A DNA stretch of 64,000 nt from JAAYHG01 sp012735455 (GCA_050951365.1 JBMNIX010000002.1:124001-188000), one strand, 5' to 3'; counted from the stretch's first letter, positions 15,100 through 24,950 are shown. Translations and numbers: made by a program. Notes: generated by a model from the letters alone, not told the origin.

Positions 15100-15111
15100 G
15101 GAGAGGTGGCC

Positions 15112-17076
15112 ATGCCGAAACAGGATCCGGGTCATCTGCCTTTTGATCCCTGGCAGTTGGCCCTGGCCTTACAGGTGGTGCTGATCCTTTTTCTCTTCTA
15201 CTACAATCGTTATCTAGCCCTGCTCATGGTGGCAGCGGTGCTTAGCTGGGGTCTTTATAGCAAGAACACACTTACGACGGAAAGACTCACTGGCAGTCGC
15301 ACACAACTGGTGGGAGCGGAGCCAGAAGGAATTGTCAGGCGGGCTTTAGCAAACTTCCCAGTCCCGCTGGTCTTGAGCTCGGCCAGTGGTCGGGTGCTCC
15401 TGGCAAGTACCGCTTTTAGAGAGTTGTTCCCTGAGACTGAGCGGGGTCGGAAGTTGGAGGCGGTAGCGGCCGAGCTGGCAGCGCTAGAAGATGAACCAGG
15501 TGCCACCTTAACACTCTCGGGCCGGCAGTATCGTGTGTGTTCCTACAGTTACAAGACTGCCCATGAGCGCCTTGCGGTGTTCTATCTAGAAGACATAACC
15601 CACATCGGCGAGTTGGAGAGAAAATTAAGAGACCAGGCCCCGGTTATCGGCCTCCTCCAGATTGACAATCACGATGAGGTGCTGACAGCTACGCCGGAGG
15701 GCCAACGCCCCTTGCTGATAGCGGCTGTTGACAAGTATATGACAGATTGGGCCCAAGCTTTGCACGTTTATCTGCACAAGTATGCCGAAGACAGGTACAC
15801 GCTGTTTCTCACCCAGGCCGCCCTGAGCAAATGCCAGGAGGATAAGTTTTCTTTCCTCGACCGGATCAAAGAGATTAGTGTAGGGAACAGCATGCCGGTT
15901 ACAGTGAGCCTGGGCCTCGGTTACGGCAGCCAGGACCCGCTGGAGCTTGCGGAGTTTGCCAAGACGGCCCTTGATCTTGCCCTAGGTCGGGGTGGGGACC
16001 AGGCAGTACTCAAGACACCGCATGACTTCCATTACTACGGGGGTAAAACCAAGGCGCCAGAGAAACGCACCAAGGTTAAGGCCCGGGTTATTGCCCAAGC
16101 GTTACGGGAGTTGATGGCTGGTGCGGACAGGGTAATTGCCATGGGTCACCAAGGGGCGGATTGCGATTGCCTAGGTGCGGGCGTAGCCCTGGCTAAGGCT
16201 GCCCGTGACCTTGGTAAACCGGGTTATTTTGTCCTGACCGAGATTACCCCTGCGGTGGCTAAGCTCTATACGTACTTAACCGAGCACGAGTCTTACCGTG
16301 ATGTTTTTATTGATGCTACCAGTAGCCTACGCCTGGCCACAAAAGATACACTGGTCATCGTTCTGGACACCCACAAGCCATCACTAGTAGATGTGCCTCG
16401 TCTTCTGGGCCGCACCCGAAAGATAGTAATCATTGATCATCACCGGCGGGCCGAAGAATTCATCCCTGACCCCACCCTGGTTTATCTAGAAAGCTATGCT
16501 TCCTCCACTTGTGAGTTGACGGCGGAAATAGTTCAGTACATGGACAAGGTAAAGATGACCTCCCTTGAGGCTACGGCTCTCCTGGCAGGAATAGCCGTGG
16601 ACACCAAGAACTTTGCCTTTCAAACTGGCGTTCGCACCTTTGAAGCGGCGGCTTATCTCAGGCGTAGCGGAGCTGATGCGCAGCTGGTTCAAAGCCTCTT
16701 CCAGAATGATCTTGAGTCGCTCCTCAGGCGGGCAGAGACTCTACAAACGGTGAGACTGCTGCCGGGAGGGTTGGCCGTGGCGGAGGTGGCCGACAGTGGC
16801 CCCAACAGCCAGCTCATGGCGGCTCAGGTGGCCAATGAGCTCTTGAACGTGGAAGAGATAAAGGCTTCTTTTGTGCTTTACCCATACAAGGACGGAACGG
16901 CAGTGAGCGCGCGCTCCTTAGGCGGAGTGAACGTACAGCTGCTCATGGAAAAGCTTGGTGGCGGTGGTCATCTGACTATTGCTGGGGCACAACTACCTGG
17001 ACTAGACGTGGGTGCTGCACAGATGAAGGTGAGCGCTATCCTGGAGGAGTACTTAAGCGAGGGGGATGAGGCATAA
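15112..17076 (+). CDS. gdpP: Cyclic-di-AMP phosphodiesterase GdpP
   Basis: This 654-residue protein has two N-terminal transmembrane helices (about residues 15-55), a PAS-like domain (about 75-160), a degenerate GGDEF domain (about 170-300) and a DHH-DHHA1 phosphodiesterase module. The metal motifs are GHQGADCDCLGAG, VLDTHKPSLV, IIDHHRRAEEF and, in DHHA1, GGGGHLTIAGAQ. It hydrolyses c-di-AMP to pApA and so sets osmotic and wall homeostasis. ATG 15112 has AAGGAG 8 nt upstream; the GTG at 15106 is too close to it. Its stop overlaps the rplI start. Confidence 0.94.
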   Translation: MPKQDPGHLPFDPWQLALALQVVLILFLFYYNRYLALLMVAAVLSWGLYSKNTLTTERLTGSRTQLVGAEPEGIVRRALANFPVPLVLSSASGRVLLASTAFRELFPETERGRKLEAVAAELAALEDEPGATLTLSGRQYRVCSYSYKTAHERLAVFYLEDITHIGELERKLRDQAPVIGLLQIDNHDEVLTATPEGQRPLLIAAVDKYMTDWAQALHVYLHKYAEDRYTLFLTQAALSKCQEDKFSFLDRIKEISVGNSMPVTVSLGLGYGSQDPLELAEFAKTALDLALGRGGDQAVLKTPHDFHYYGGKTKAPEKRTKVKARVIAQALRELMAGADRVIAMGHQGADCDCLGAGVALAKAARDLGKPGYFVLTEITPAVAKLYTYLTEHESYRDVFIDATSSLRLATKDTLVIVLDTHKPSLVDVPRLLGRTRKIVIIDHHRRAEEFIPDPTLVYLESYASSTCELTAEIVQYMDKVKMTSLEATALLAGIAVDTKNFAFQTGVRTFEAAAYLRRSGADAQLVQSLFQNDLESLLRRAETLQTVRLLPGGLAVAEVADSGPNSQLMAAQVANELLNVEEIKASFVLYPYKDGTAVSARSLGGVNVQLLMEKLGGGGHLTIAGAQLPGLDVGAAQMKVSAILEEYLSEGDEA

Positions 17077-17522
17077 TGAAGGTTATCTTAGAGCAGGACG
17101 TTCCGCGTTTAGGCAAAAAAGGTGAGGTAGTCAATGTTAACGATGGCTATGCCCGCAATTACCTTCTTCCCAGGAAGCTGGCCCGAGTGGCTACGGCATC
17201 TAGCCTGAAAGAGGTGGAGAATCGCCGCCGCCGTGAAGCCGAAAAGGAGGCGCGTGCGGCTCAAGAGGCGAAGGAACTGGCGCAACGCTTGGCTGGGCGT
17301 ACTGTTACTATTGCCGCTCGCGCCGGGGAGGGTGGCAGGTTATTTGGTTCCATTACCAACCAGGATGTGGCCACCGCAGTAGAAAAAGAGCTTGGCCTCA
17401 CAGTGGACAAGCGCCGCGTAGAAATGAAGGAGCCTCTAAAGGCGCTGGGTAGTTATACTGTTACCTTAAGGCTGTATACTGAAGTTACGGCAGATATCAC
17501 TGTTAATGTAGTCGGGGCCTAG
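17076..17522 (+). CDS. rplI: Ribosomal protein bL9
   Basis: This 148-residue protein begins MKVILEQDVPRLGKKGEVVN with DGYARNYLLPRKLA, the bL9 N-terminal RNA-binding signature, then a long charged helix (residues 50-75) and a C-terminal domain starting GRLFGSITNQDVA. The start overlaps the gdpP stop by one base. It is a 50S subunit protein. Confidence 0.97.
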   Translation: MKVILEQDVPRLGKKGEVVNVNDGYARNYLLPRKLARVATASSLKEVENRRRREAEKEARAAQEAKELAQRLAGRTVTIAARAGEGGRLFGSITNQDVATAVEKELGLTVDKRRVEMKEPLKALGSYTVTLRLYTEVTADITVNVVGA

Positions 17523-17556
17523 CTAAGGGTCACGCTCCGAAGGGAGTTTTGAGGTT

Positions 17557-19458
17557 ATGAAGGGGAGAGCAGAGAGACTGAACCAGGATCAGGGTGACGA
17601 AGAACTTGCCCCTGGTAATTTGCAGGGAGAGGTCAATGCTCTTTTTCGGGTACTGAGCGGTATTTACGGGGCAGAGAATCTGGTACTTAAAGCGGGCAAG
17701 GTCCAAGCCCTGCGCTTGATGCGTTCTCAAGACGCAAAGGAGCACCTCTTGGCTTTGGAACGAATTGTCCTAGCCGATCCAACTCTGATGGCTGGTCAGC
17801 TGCCAGGTGGGATAGGAGCCCGCTTGGAGCGGGTTAAAGAGGGCATCGCCGAGCTTATTGCCCGCCAGCGGGTGGAGAACGAGCTGGAGGAAAAGGCCGC
17901 CCGGCGGGCGGAGCGAGAGCACCTTGAATACCTGCGCGAGATCAAGCTCTCTCTACTGAAAGAGGAGAAGGGGCCCGAGAGTTCTCAAACCCTAAAGAAA
18001 TACGCCCAACTGGAAAAACTGGAACTGCGTAAGTTGGGCACATCGACCCAGGCTTTGTTTAGGCCGCGTACTTTCAGTGAGGTGGTAGGCCAAGCAGAGG
18101 CCATCAAGGCTCTCTTGGCAAAGGTAGCTACTCCGTACCCGCAGCACGTCATTCTTTACGGTCCGCCGGGGGTGGGCAAGACTTCGGCAGCGCGCCTGGT
18201 TCTCGAATACGCGCGGCAGCTTTCCTATACCCCTTTTGCAGCCGATGCTCCCTTCGTGGAGGCGGACGGGTCCACTCTGCGTTGGGATCCGCGTGAGGCG
18301 ACTAATCCGCTCCTGGGGTCTGTCCATGATCCCATTTACCAGGGTGCGCGGCGGGAACTCTCCGAAGCCGCCATACCGGAGCCTAAGCTTGGCCTGGTTA
18401 CAGAGGCCCATGGTGGCATTCTTTTTATTGACGAGATTGGCGAGATGGACCTGCTGCTCCAGACTAAGCTTCTTAAAGTCCTGGAGGATAAACGGGTACG
18501 GTTTGAGTCGTCTTACTATGACCCTAGTGACCCACGCATACCTAAGTACATAAAGAAGCTTTTTGATGAAGGCGCCCCGGCCGATTTTATCCTAATCGGG
18601 GCCACCACTAGAAGGCCCAGCGAGCTTGATCCGGCTCTGCGTTCGCGCTGCGCAGAGGTGTTTTTTGCCCCTCTCGGTCCTACGGATATCAGTGCTGTGG
18701 TTCGGCAAGGGGCGAGACGGCTCAAGGCCCGTTTAGGACCAGGTGTGCCTAAACTCATTAGCCAGTATGTGGTAGATGCCAGGCGTGCCCTTGGTATCCT
18801 AACCGAGGCGTATGGCCGAGCCCTGGCCCGGGGCGAATCACCCGAACATGGGCCAGTTAGCATCAAGCTAGTTGACGTGCGCTCAGTCCTGCGATCTGCC
18901 CGTCTCAGCCCTTACGCAGGCGCAGAGGTGTCGTCTACGCCTCGCGTGGGTCGGGTCTTAGGTCTAGGTGTGAGTGGTTTCTTAGGTTCGGTATTGGAGG
19001 TGGAGGCGTTGGCCCTCCCCGCTGCGCTAGCTGGCAGGGGGGAACTGCGCTTCAATAACGCAGCAGGAAACATGACCCGGGACTCGCTGTTTAACGCAAC
19101 CACAGTATTGCGGCAACTAACCAACGTCGACCTGAAAAAGTACGACCTTCATGTTAATGTTGTCGGTGGGGGGCAGGTGGAAGGACCATCGGCCGGGGCG
19201 GCCATTTTCCTTAGTATGTGGAGCGCTGTAAGTGACACGCCCCTGAGGCAAGACGTGGCGGTAAGTGGAGAGATCTCCCTCCAGGGGCGATTAAAACCTG
19301 TGGGTGGGATCCCGGAAAAAATCTACGGTGCGCGCCAAGCCGGCGTCAAACGGGTAGTACTGCCTCAGGATAACCACGGGGATATTCCTGCCGATGTAAG
19401 TGGCGTGGAAGTGGTACTGGCTGCCACTGTTGAGGAGCTTATTGCCGCCCTTATGTAA
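17557..19458 (+). CDS. lonC: Lon-family ATP-dependent protease, sporulation-associated LonC
   Basis: This 633-residue protein has an N-terminal coiled region instead of the full LonA substrate domain, an AAA module with Walker A LYGPPGVGKTSAARL (about residue 203) and Walker B GGILFIDEIGEMD, and a C-terminal protease domain. The catalytic Ser is in VEGPSAGAAIFLSMW and the catalytic Lys in PVGGIPEKIYGARQAGVKR. LonC-type proteases are restricted to some endospore formers. It lies between rplI and dnaB, 34 nt after rplI. Substrates are unknown. Confidence 0.88.
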   Translation: MKGRAERLNQDQGDEELAPGNLQGEVNALFRVLSGIYGAENLVLKAGKVQALRLMRSQDAKEHLLALERIVLADPTLMAGQLPGGIGARLERVKEGIAELIARQRVENELEEKAARRAEREHLEYLREIKLSLLKEEKGPESSQTLKKYAQLEKLELRKLGTSTQALFRPRTFSEVVGQAEAIKALLAKVATPYPQHVILYGPPGVGKTSAARLVLEYARQLSYTPFAADAPFVEADGSTLRWDPREATNPLLGSVHDPIYQGARRELSEAAIPEPKLGLVTEAHGGILFIDEIGEMDLLLQTKLLKVLEDKRVRFESSYYDPSDPRIPKYIKKLFDEGAPADFILIGATTRRPSELDPALRSRCAEVFFAPLGPTDISAVVRQGARRLKARLGPGVPKLISQYVVDARRALGILTEAYGRALARGESPEHGPVSIKLVDVRSVLRSARLSPYAGAEVSSTPRVGRVLGLGVSGFLGSVLEVEALALPAALAGRGELRFNNAAGNMTRDSLFNATTVLRQLTNVDLKKYDLHVNVVGGGQVEGPSAGAAIFLSMWSAVSDTPLRQDVAVSGEISLQGRLKPVGGIPEKIYGARQAGVKRVVLPQDNHGDIPADVSGVEVVLAATVEELIAALM

Positions 19459-19484
19459 GCTTGGTTCCAGGGAGAGGGGATTTT

Positions 19485-20828
19485 ATGGCTGAAGGAAGCA
19501 TCATGGACCGCGTACCGCCCTGCAATCTTGAGGCAGAGCGCTCTCTCTTGGGTGCCATGCTTCTGGATGGCGAGGCGGTCTTAAGTGCGGCTGAGATACT
19601 GCGTCCGGAAGATTTTTATCAAGAGAATCACCAGCACATATTTCGTACCATGGTGGAGCTCTCCAGCCGTGGTATAGCCAGTGACCTTGTTACCGTAAGT
19701 GAGGCTTTGCGCCGGGATGCAGGCCTGGAGGCGGTAGGTGGCATTGCCTATTTGTCTGATCTGGCCAGCTCGGTTCCCAGTACGGCCAATGCCGAGCACT
19801 ATGCCCAAATTGTGGCTGAGAAGTCTCTCCTGCGCCAGCTTATTCGTGAAGCCAGCAAGATCATTGAGCAAAGTTATACTGCCCAAGATGATGCCAGCAC
19901 AATACTGGACAGCGCGGAGCAGGCCATTCTGAACGTGGCTCAGAAACGCGGCGGAAGAGATTTTCTGCCGGTTCGTGAGGCCCTAGTGGAGGCCTTTGAC
20001 CGTATTGAGTACCTGGCCCAAAACCAAGGAGTGCTGCCGGGTTTATCTACAGGCTTTCGTGATTTAGATCGTCTTACCTCTGGCTTGCAACCGGCAGACT
20101 TCATTGTGGTAGCAGCCCGGCCGTCTATGGGTAAGACCAGCTTTTGTCTCAACATTGCTCAGCACGTGGCCATGACAGAAAAGCGTCCGGTGGCCATCTT
20201 TAGTCTTGAAATGTCGCGAGAGCAGTTGGTGCAAAGGCTACTTTCTGCGGAGGCGCGTATTCCAGGGCAAAGACTCAGGACTGGTGCGCTGGATGAGGAG
20301 GACTGGCCGCGGCTGGTAGCCGCCATGGGCCGCTTGGCCGAGGTGCCCATCTTTATAGACGACAGTCCGGCCCTCTCGGTGATGGAGATCCGGGCCAAGA
20401 CACGTCGCCTAGTGCAGGAGCAGGGTCCGGGCCTGGTGATGATCGACTACATGCAGCTTATCCAAGGCCACGGCCGGAGTGACAACCGCCAACAGGAAAT
20501 CTCGGAGATCTCCCGGGCCCTTAAGGCCTTGGCGCGGGAAGTAAAGTGCCCGGTGCTGGCTCTCTCGCAGCTTTCACGTGCGGTAGAACAGCGGCAGGAT
20601 AAGCGGCCACAGCTCTCCGATCTGCGCGAGTCGGGAGCCATTGAACAGGATGCTGATTTGGTGGCCTTTATCTACCGGGATGAATACTACAATCCCGATT
20701 CCGATAAAAAAGGTATTGCCGAGGTGATTGTGAGCAAACAACGTAATGGGCCGACCGGGACGGTGCATCTGGCCTTTCTTAAAGACTTTACCCTGTTCCA
20801 CAACTTGTCCTTTGAGACAGCTCCCTAA
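19485..20828 (+). CDS. dnaB: Replicative DNA helicase
   Basis: This 447-residue DnaB-family hexameric helicase has the N-terminal primase-interaction domain (RVPPCNLEAERSLLGAMLLD) and the RecA-like C-terminal domain with Walker A ARPSMGKTSFCLNIA, VMIDYMQLIQG and LSQLSRAVEQRQDKRPQLSD plus the R finger region. ATG 19485 follows GGGAGAGGGG; upstream in-frame starts lack a site. The downstream DnaC-type ATPase suggests a loader is co-encoded. Confidence 0.96.
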   Translation: MAEGSIMDRVPPCNLEAERSLLGAMLLDGEAVLSAAEILRPEDFYQENHQHIFRTMVELSSRGIASDLVTVSEALRRDAGLEAVGGIAYLSDLASSVPSTANAEHYAQIVAEKSLLRQLIREASKIIEQSYTAQDDASTILDSAEQAILNVAQKRGGRDFLPVREALVEAFDRIEYLAQNQGVLPGLSTGFRDLDRLTSGLQPADFIVVAARPSMGKTSFCLNIAQHVAMTEKRPVAIFSLEMSREQLVQRLLSAEARIPGQRLRTGALDEEDWPRLVAAMGRLAEVPIFIDDSPALSVMEIRAKTRRLVQEQGPGLVMIDYMQLIQGHGRSDNRQQEISEISRALKALAREVKCPVLALSQLSRAVEQRQDKRPQLSDLRESGAIEQDADLVAFIYRDEYYNPDSDKKGIAEVIVSKQRNGPTGTVHLAFLKDFTLFHNLSFETAP

Positions 20829-20878
20829 AAGAGGAGAAGTCCAGTGAAAATAGAAATACCTACCAGGAGGCGAAACAC

Positions 20879-21301
20879 GTGGATGAGATGAGGTCTCAAG
20901 TCATTGCCTTGCTCTCCCGTTTTACCAAGGAGAAGCTAGCCCGTGTCAGCCCTCTGGTTTACGAACGCCTATATAGCCTGCCAGAGGAAGCCCGCGACAG
21001 GCGAGAACTCATTATCTTGGCTGCAGCTGTTCACTACGCTTGGCTCAAGGACGCCCGCTCTGTGACGTATCTGGAACGACTGTTTTTTAACTGGCAGGCC
21101 CATGGAGTGCCGCGGTGGGCGCTCAAGCGCTTGGCCGAGGCCGATACGCTGGTTGATCGAAAGCTGCTAAAGGAGCTTGGATATCATGGAGAAAGCGATG
21201 AGCCGCTTGACTTCAGCGCCGACGAGTACTATCGCTTCTATCGCCGCCCTGCCGTGGGAGGCCAAGAAGGCAGAGATAGAGGAAAGAGTAGCCAGGCTTA
21301 A
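20879..21301 (+). CDS. Uncharacterised helical protein between dnaB and the loader gene
   Basis: This 140-residue, mostly helical protein starts MDEMRSQVIALLSRFTKEKL and is rich in Arg, Glu and Leu, with VSPLVYERLYSLPEEARDRR in the first third. I do not recognise the family. Its place between dnaB and a DnaC/DnaI-type ATPase resembles that of DnaD-like primosome proteins, but I see no clear DnaD motif. GTG 20879 follows AGGAGG by 8 nt. Its last 116 nt overlap the next gene in another frame. Confidence 0.7.
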   Translation: MDEMRSQVIALLSRFTKEKLARVSPLVYERLYSLPEEARDRRELIILAAAVHYAWLKDARSVTYLERLFFNWQAHGVPRWALKRLAEADTLVDRKLLKELGYHGESDEPLDFSADEYYRFYRRPAVGGQEGRDRGKSSQA

Positions 21302-22130
21302 GAAGGAACGCTTGGCTATTCAGCTAGGTGAGCTCCCGGATCCGCGCCAAGGACACCACGTGCGTTTTGAAGCAGGCGGCGATACCTTCTACCGCTATTA
21401 TCCTCCTGGCCATTACTACTGCCGGCGCTGCCGCGATTATGAACGAGTTTACCAGTGTGCAGGTGAGGAGATAGTTTCCGAACCCTGCACCTGCATTGAA
21501 AAGCGGCGCCAGGAGGCTGAGAAGAAACGGCTCGAGGCACGCCTTGCCGATGCCGGTCTCAGGAAAAAGTTTCGTAATCGTACCTTTGAGAACTTCTCGG
21601 TAACAGAGCTTAATCGCCCTGCCTGGGAGGCGGCGCGGGCCTTCGCCGAAAACTTTGCCAATCACCGTCATAGCGGCAAGAGCCTTTTTCTCGTAGGGGA
21701 TTCCGGCCGGGGCAAGACCCACCTGGCGGCGGCAGTCCTAAGTTCTGTAGTGCGGCAGGGTTTCCGCGGCATCTTTGTTGTAACTATTGAACTTCTCAGC
21801 GACATTCGGGCCACCTACCAAAGTGAGATAAAGAGTGAGCAGGAGGTCCTGCGCCCCTTAAGGCAAGCAGACCTTTTGGTACTGGACGACATCTCAGCGG
21901 TGGACCAGTTTTCCGAGTGGGAAAAAGGCAAGCTTTATGAGATAATCAATATGCGCTACGAGACCGAAAAACCCATCCTAGTAACAAGCAACAAAATGGT
22001 CAGTTGGATCAAGGATCGCTTGGGGAAGAAGGTGGTGGACCGTCTGCTGGAGATGTGCGGTGATTTCGTCCCTGTAGACGGAGAGAATTACCGCGAGCGC
22101 ATCGCCAGCCATTTGCGTTGTCAAGATTAG
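21186..22130 (+). CDS. DnaC/DnaI-type AAA+ helicase loader
   Basis: This protein of about 314 residues has an N-terminal Cys-rich, probably zinc-binding segment (YYCRRCRDYERVYQC then EPCTCIEKRR) and a DnaC/IstB-type AAA+ domain with Walker A LVGDSGRGKTHLA, Walker B LLVLDDISAV and sensor VTSNKMVSWIKDRL. It most likely loads the DnaB encoded upstream. Starts at ATG 21186 and 21198 are both possible; AAGGAG (21170) and GGAG (21188) support them. Both overlap the previous gene by more than 100 nt, an unusual length. Confidence 0.85.
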   Translation: MEKAMSRLTSAPTSTIASIAALPWEAKKAEIEERVARLKKERLAIQLGELPDPRQGHHVRFEAGGDTFYRYYPPGHYYCRRCRDYERVYQCAGEEIVSEPCTCIEKRRQEAEKKRLEARLADAGLRKKFRNRTFENFSVTELNRPAWEAARAFAENFANHRHSGKSLFLVGDSGRGKTHLAAAVLSSVVRQGFRGIFVVTIELLSDIRATYQSEIKSEQEVLRPLRQADLLVLDDISAVDQFSEWEKGKLYEIINMRYETEKPILVTSNKMVSWIKDRLGKKVVDRLLEMCGDFVPVDGENYRERIASHLRCQD

Positions 22131-22134
22131 TAAA

Positions 22135-22163
22135 GCCCAGGGGTGAGCCCTGGGCGTATTTTC
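22135..22163 (+). terminator. Terminator after the helicase loader gene
   Basis: GCCCAGGG and CCCTGGGC pair around GTGAG, followed by GTATTTT. It lies 5 nt after the loader stop codon and before the FAD oxidoreductase. Confidence 0.75.
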
Positions 22164-22213
22164 GCGGAAGCAGGGAAGAATTAAATGAGACAAGGCTGCG
22201 AGGAGGGAAATCC

Positions 22214-23599
22214 ATGCAGTCGGTGTACGATGTAATCATAGTGGGTACCGGTCCGGCGGGGATCTTTGCCGCCTTGGAATTGAGTGAAAAAACTCCTCTC
22301 AAGATTCTTATGCTGGAAAAGGGAGCCGATATTGATGAGCGTTGCTGCCCATTACAGGAGACGGGGGCTTGTGTCCGTTGCCGACCCTGTTCCATTGTCT
22401 CCGGATGGGGAGGGGCAGGTGCCTTTAGCGATGGCAAGCTCACCCTTACCACCGATTTCGGCGGTTGGCTGGACGAGTATATAGAGCGCAGCCAGGTGAT
22501 GAGTCTGATCAAGTATGTGGACGAGGTCTATCTGCGCTTTGGGGCACCGGATAAGGTTTTCGGTGCCGATGATGAACAGGTGAAAGAAATCCAGCGTCTG
22601 GCTGCCAAGGCGGACCTAAGCCTGATTCCAGCTCGGATTCGACACCTGGGGACGGAAAAGTGTTTTACCATCCTGCGCGATATGCGCAACTACCTGGGGC
22701 AACGGGTGGAAATCCGCTCGCGTACTGCTGTGCGCTCGCTTATTGTCCAGGATGGGCAAATCCGTGGGGTAGAGACAGAAAAGGGGGAGGCTTTACGTGC
22801 CCGCTACGTGATTGTGGCCCCTGGGCGGGACGGGGCCGAGTGGTTTGCCGAAGAGGCAACGCGGCTTGGACTTAAGACAAAGATAAATCCTGTAGATATT
22901 GGCGTCCGTGTGGAGGTTCCTGCTGTAGTCCTGGAACACCTTACAGATGCCATCTATGAATCCAAGTTTGTCTTTTTCTCTAAGGCCTTTGACGACCGCG
23001 TGCGTACCTTTTGCATGAATCCGCACGGGGAAGTGGTCATTGAGAACAACAGCGGCCTCTTTACGGTGAACGGCCACTCTTACGCCGAGAAAAAAACGGA
23101 GAACACTAACTTTGCCCTCTTAGTCTCCAAGACCTTTACCCAACCCTTTCGCGAACCCATCTCCTACGGTAAGCGTATTGCCAGCTTAGCCAATCTCTTG
23201 GGCGATGGTGTGTTGGTGCAGCGCCTGGGCGATTTCCTTTCGGGTAGGCGTACCACCTATGAACGCCTCCGACGGGGCATGGTGGAACCATCCCTCAAGG
23301 CTGCTACCCCCGGAGACTTAAGCCTGGTCTTGCCATATCGCCATCTGGTGAGTATCATTGAAATGTTGAAGGCGTTGGACGTGGTAGCTCCCGGAGTATA
23401 CTCCCGTCATACCCTGCTTTATGGTGTGGAGGTGAAGTTCTACTCTTCACGTCCCCAACTGTCAAGTAGTTTGGAGACGGGCATCAGAAACTTGTTTGCT
23501 GCCGGAGACGGGGCTGGCATTACCCGCGGTCTAGCCCAGGCCTCGGCCTGTGGTGTTGTTTGTGCCAGTGCCATTGAGGCCCGGGAGACGAGTGCCTAG
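22214..23599 (+). CDS. FAD-dependent dehydrogenase (COG2509-type)
   Basis: This 461-residue flavoprotein has the Rossmann dinucleotide motif VIIVGTGPAGIFAALEL at the N-terminus and the Cys-rich loop CCPLQETGACVRCRPCSIVS followed by GWGGAGAFSDGKLTL, which marks the NAD(FAD)-utilising dehydrogenase family related to HI0933/GidA-like proteins. A second FAD contact is FAAGDGAGITRGLAQASACG near the C-terminus. ATG 22214 follows AGGAGGG by 6 nt. Members often lie near purA in clostridia; the physiological substrate is unknown. Confidence 0.82.
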   Translation: MQSVYDVIIVGTGPAGIFAALELSEKTPLKILMLEKGADIDERCCPLQETGACVRCRPCSIVSGWGGAGAFSDGKLTLTTDFGGWLDEYIERSQVMSLIKYVDEVYLRFGAPDKVFGADDEQVKEIQRLAAKADLSLIPARIRHLGTEKCFTILRDMRNYLGQRVEIRSRTAVRSLIVQDGQIRGVETEKGEALRARYVIVAPGRDGAEWFAEEATRLGLKTKINPVDIGVRVEVPAVVLEHLTDAIYESKFVFFSKAFDDRVRTFCMNPHGEVVIENNSGLFTVNGHSYAEKKTENTNFALLVSKTFTQPFREPISYGKRIASLANLLGDGVLVQRLGDFLSGRRTTYERLRRGMVEPSLKAATPGDLSLVLPYRHLVSIIEMLKALDVVAPGVYSRHTLLYGVEVKFYSSRPQLSSSLETGIRNLFAAGDGAGITRGLAQASACGVVCASAIEARETSA

Positions 23600-23622
23600 C
23601 AGTTTGGAATGGAGGTGGACGT

Positions 23623-24906
23623 ATGTCTTGTACTGTCATAATAGGTGCCCAATGGGGTGACGAAGGAAAAGGGAAGGTGACCGACTTCCTTGCCGAGCGC
23701 GCCGATGTGGTGGCACGTTACCAGGGTGGCAACAATGCCGGGCACACCGTTATCGTGGGCGAGCAGGGGTTTAAGTTGCACCTTGTACCCTCGGGGATTC
23801 TTTATCCGGACAAACTTTGCGTCCTAGGTAACGGCATGGTCATTGACCCAGAGGCCCTAGTGAACGAGATAGAAGGCCTGGAAGAGAAAGGCGTAAGTAC
23901 AGCAGGTCTTCGTATCTCAGACCGGGCGCACCTTATCCTCCCATATCACAAACGTCTGGACGAACTGCAGGAAGCCAGCCGCGGGGCAGGCAAAATCGGT
24001 ACCACGGGACGCGGTATCGGTCCAGCCTACAACGATAAGTCAGCACGTATGGGGATGCGCATGGCGGATCTGCTGGATCCCTCAGAGTTTCATGAGAAGC
24101 TGACTGCCAATGTAAAGGCAAAGAACGCATACCTTAAACAGACCTTTGGCGCCGAGGGTTTTGATGCCGCAGCGATGGAGGAGAAAATCCTGGCTTTGGC
24201 AGAGAGATTCCGCGACCGCATCACAGATACAGGCGTGCTGCTGAGCGAAACCATCGCGGCAGGCAAGAAGGTCCTCTTTGAGGGTGCACAGGGTACCCTG
24301 CTGGATATTGACCACGGTACTTATCCCTTTGTAACTTCCTCCAACACCACTGCAGGGGGGGCCTGTACCGGCACAGGTGTTGGCCCCACGGCTATTGATA
24401 GAGTAATTGGTGTGGTAAAAGCCTATACAACCCGAGTGGGAGCGGGGCCCTTTCCTACCGAACTTAATGATGCAGTGGGTGAACGCCTGCGCCAGCGTGG
24501 TGCTGAGTTTGGTACCACCACCGGGCGCCCGCGCCGCTGTGGGTGGCTGGATACCGTAGTTCTGCGCTATGCTGCCCGGGTGAATGGACTTACCGGGATC
24601 GCCATCACTAAGTTAGATGTCCTTGACGGCCTTGACACCATCAAGATTTGTACTGGTTACCGGATCAATGGTAAAGTTACCACTGATTTCCCCGCCAGCC
24701 GAAAGGCTGTTGAAACTGCTGAACCAGTATACGAGGAGTTGCCTGGTTGGAATGAGTCCACCGGCCAGGCGACTACATGGGAGGAACTACCTGCCGCCAC
24801 CAGGCGCTACCTGGATCGCATTGCCGATCTAACCGGCGTGCCCATTGTTATCGTGAGTGTAGGCCCATGTCGCAGCCAGACCATAGTGATGGATAGACTG
24901 TTCTAG
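23623..24906 (+). CDS. purA: Adenylosuccinate synthase
   Basis: This 427-residue enzyme converts IMP, aspartate and GTP to adenylosuccinate. The GTP/IMP site motif IIGAQWGDEGKGKVTDFLAE is at residue 5, GGNNAGHTV follows, and GRGIGPAYNDK and GTLLDIDHGTYPFVTSSNTT are intact. Length and order match PurA. GGAGG precedes ATG 23623. A strong tRNA promoter starts 15 nt after its stop. Confidence 0.97.
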   Translation: MSCTVIIGAQWGDEGKGKVTDFLAERADVVARYQGGNNAGHTVIVGEQGFKLHLVPSGILYPDKLCVLGNGMVIDPEALVNEIEGLEEKGVSTAGLRISDRAHLILPYHKRLDELQEASRGAGKIGTTGRGIGPAYNDKSARMGMRMADLLDPSEFHEKLTANVKAKNAYLKQTFGAEGFDAAAMEEKILALAERFRDRITDTGVLLSETIAAGKKVLFEGAQGTLLDIDHGTYPFVTSSNTTAGGACTGTGVGPTAIDRVIGVVKAYTTRVGAGPFPTELNDAVGERLRQRGAEFGTTTGRPRRCGWLDTVVLRYAARVNGLTGIAITKLDVLDGLDTIKICTGYRINGKVTTDFPASRKAVETAEPVYEELPGWNESTGQATTWEELPAATRRYLDRIADLTGVPIVIVSVGPCRSQTIVMDRLF

Positions 24907-24920
24907 TCGTTGCCCGTGCC

Positions 24921-24950
24921 TTGACAGTCTCTCTCCATCTGTAGTACTAT
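24921..24950 (+). promoter_or_regulatory. Promoter of tRNA-Lys
   Basis: A perfect TTGACA at 24921-24926 and TACTAT at 24945-24950 are separated by 18 nt, about 13 nt upstream of the tRNA. Confidence 0.75.
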
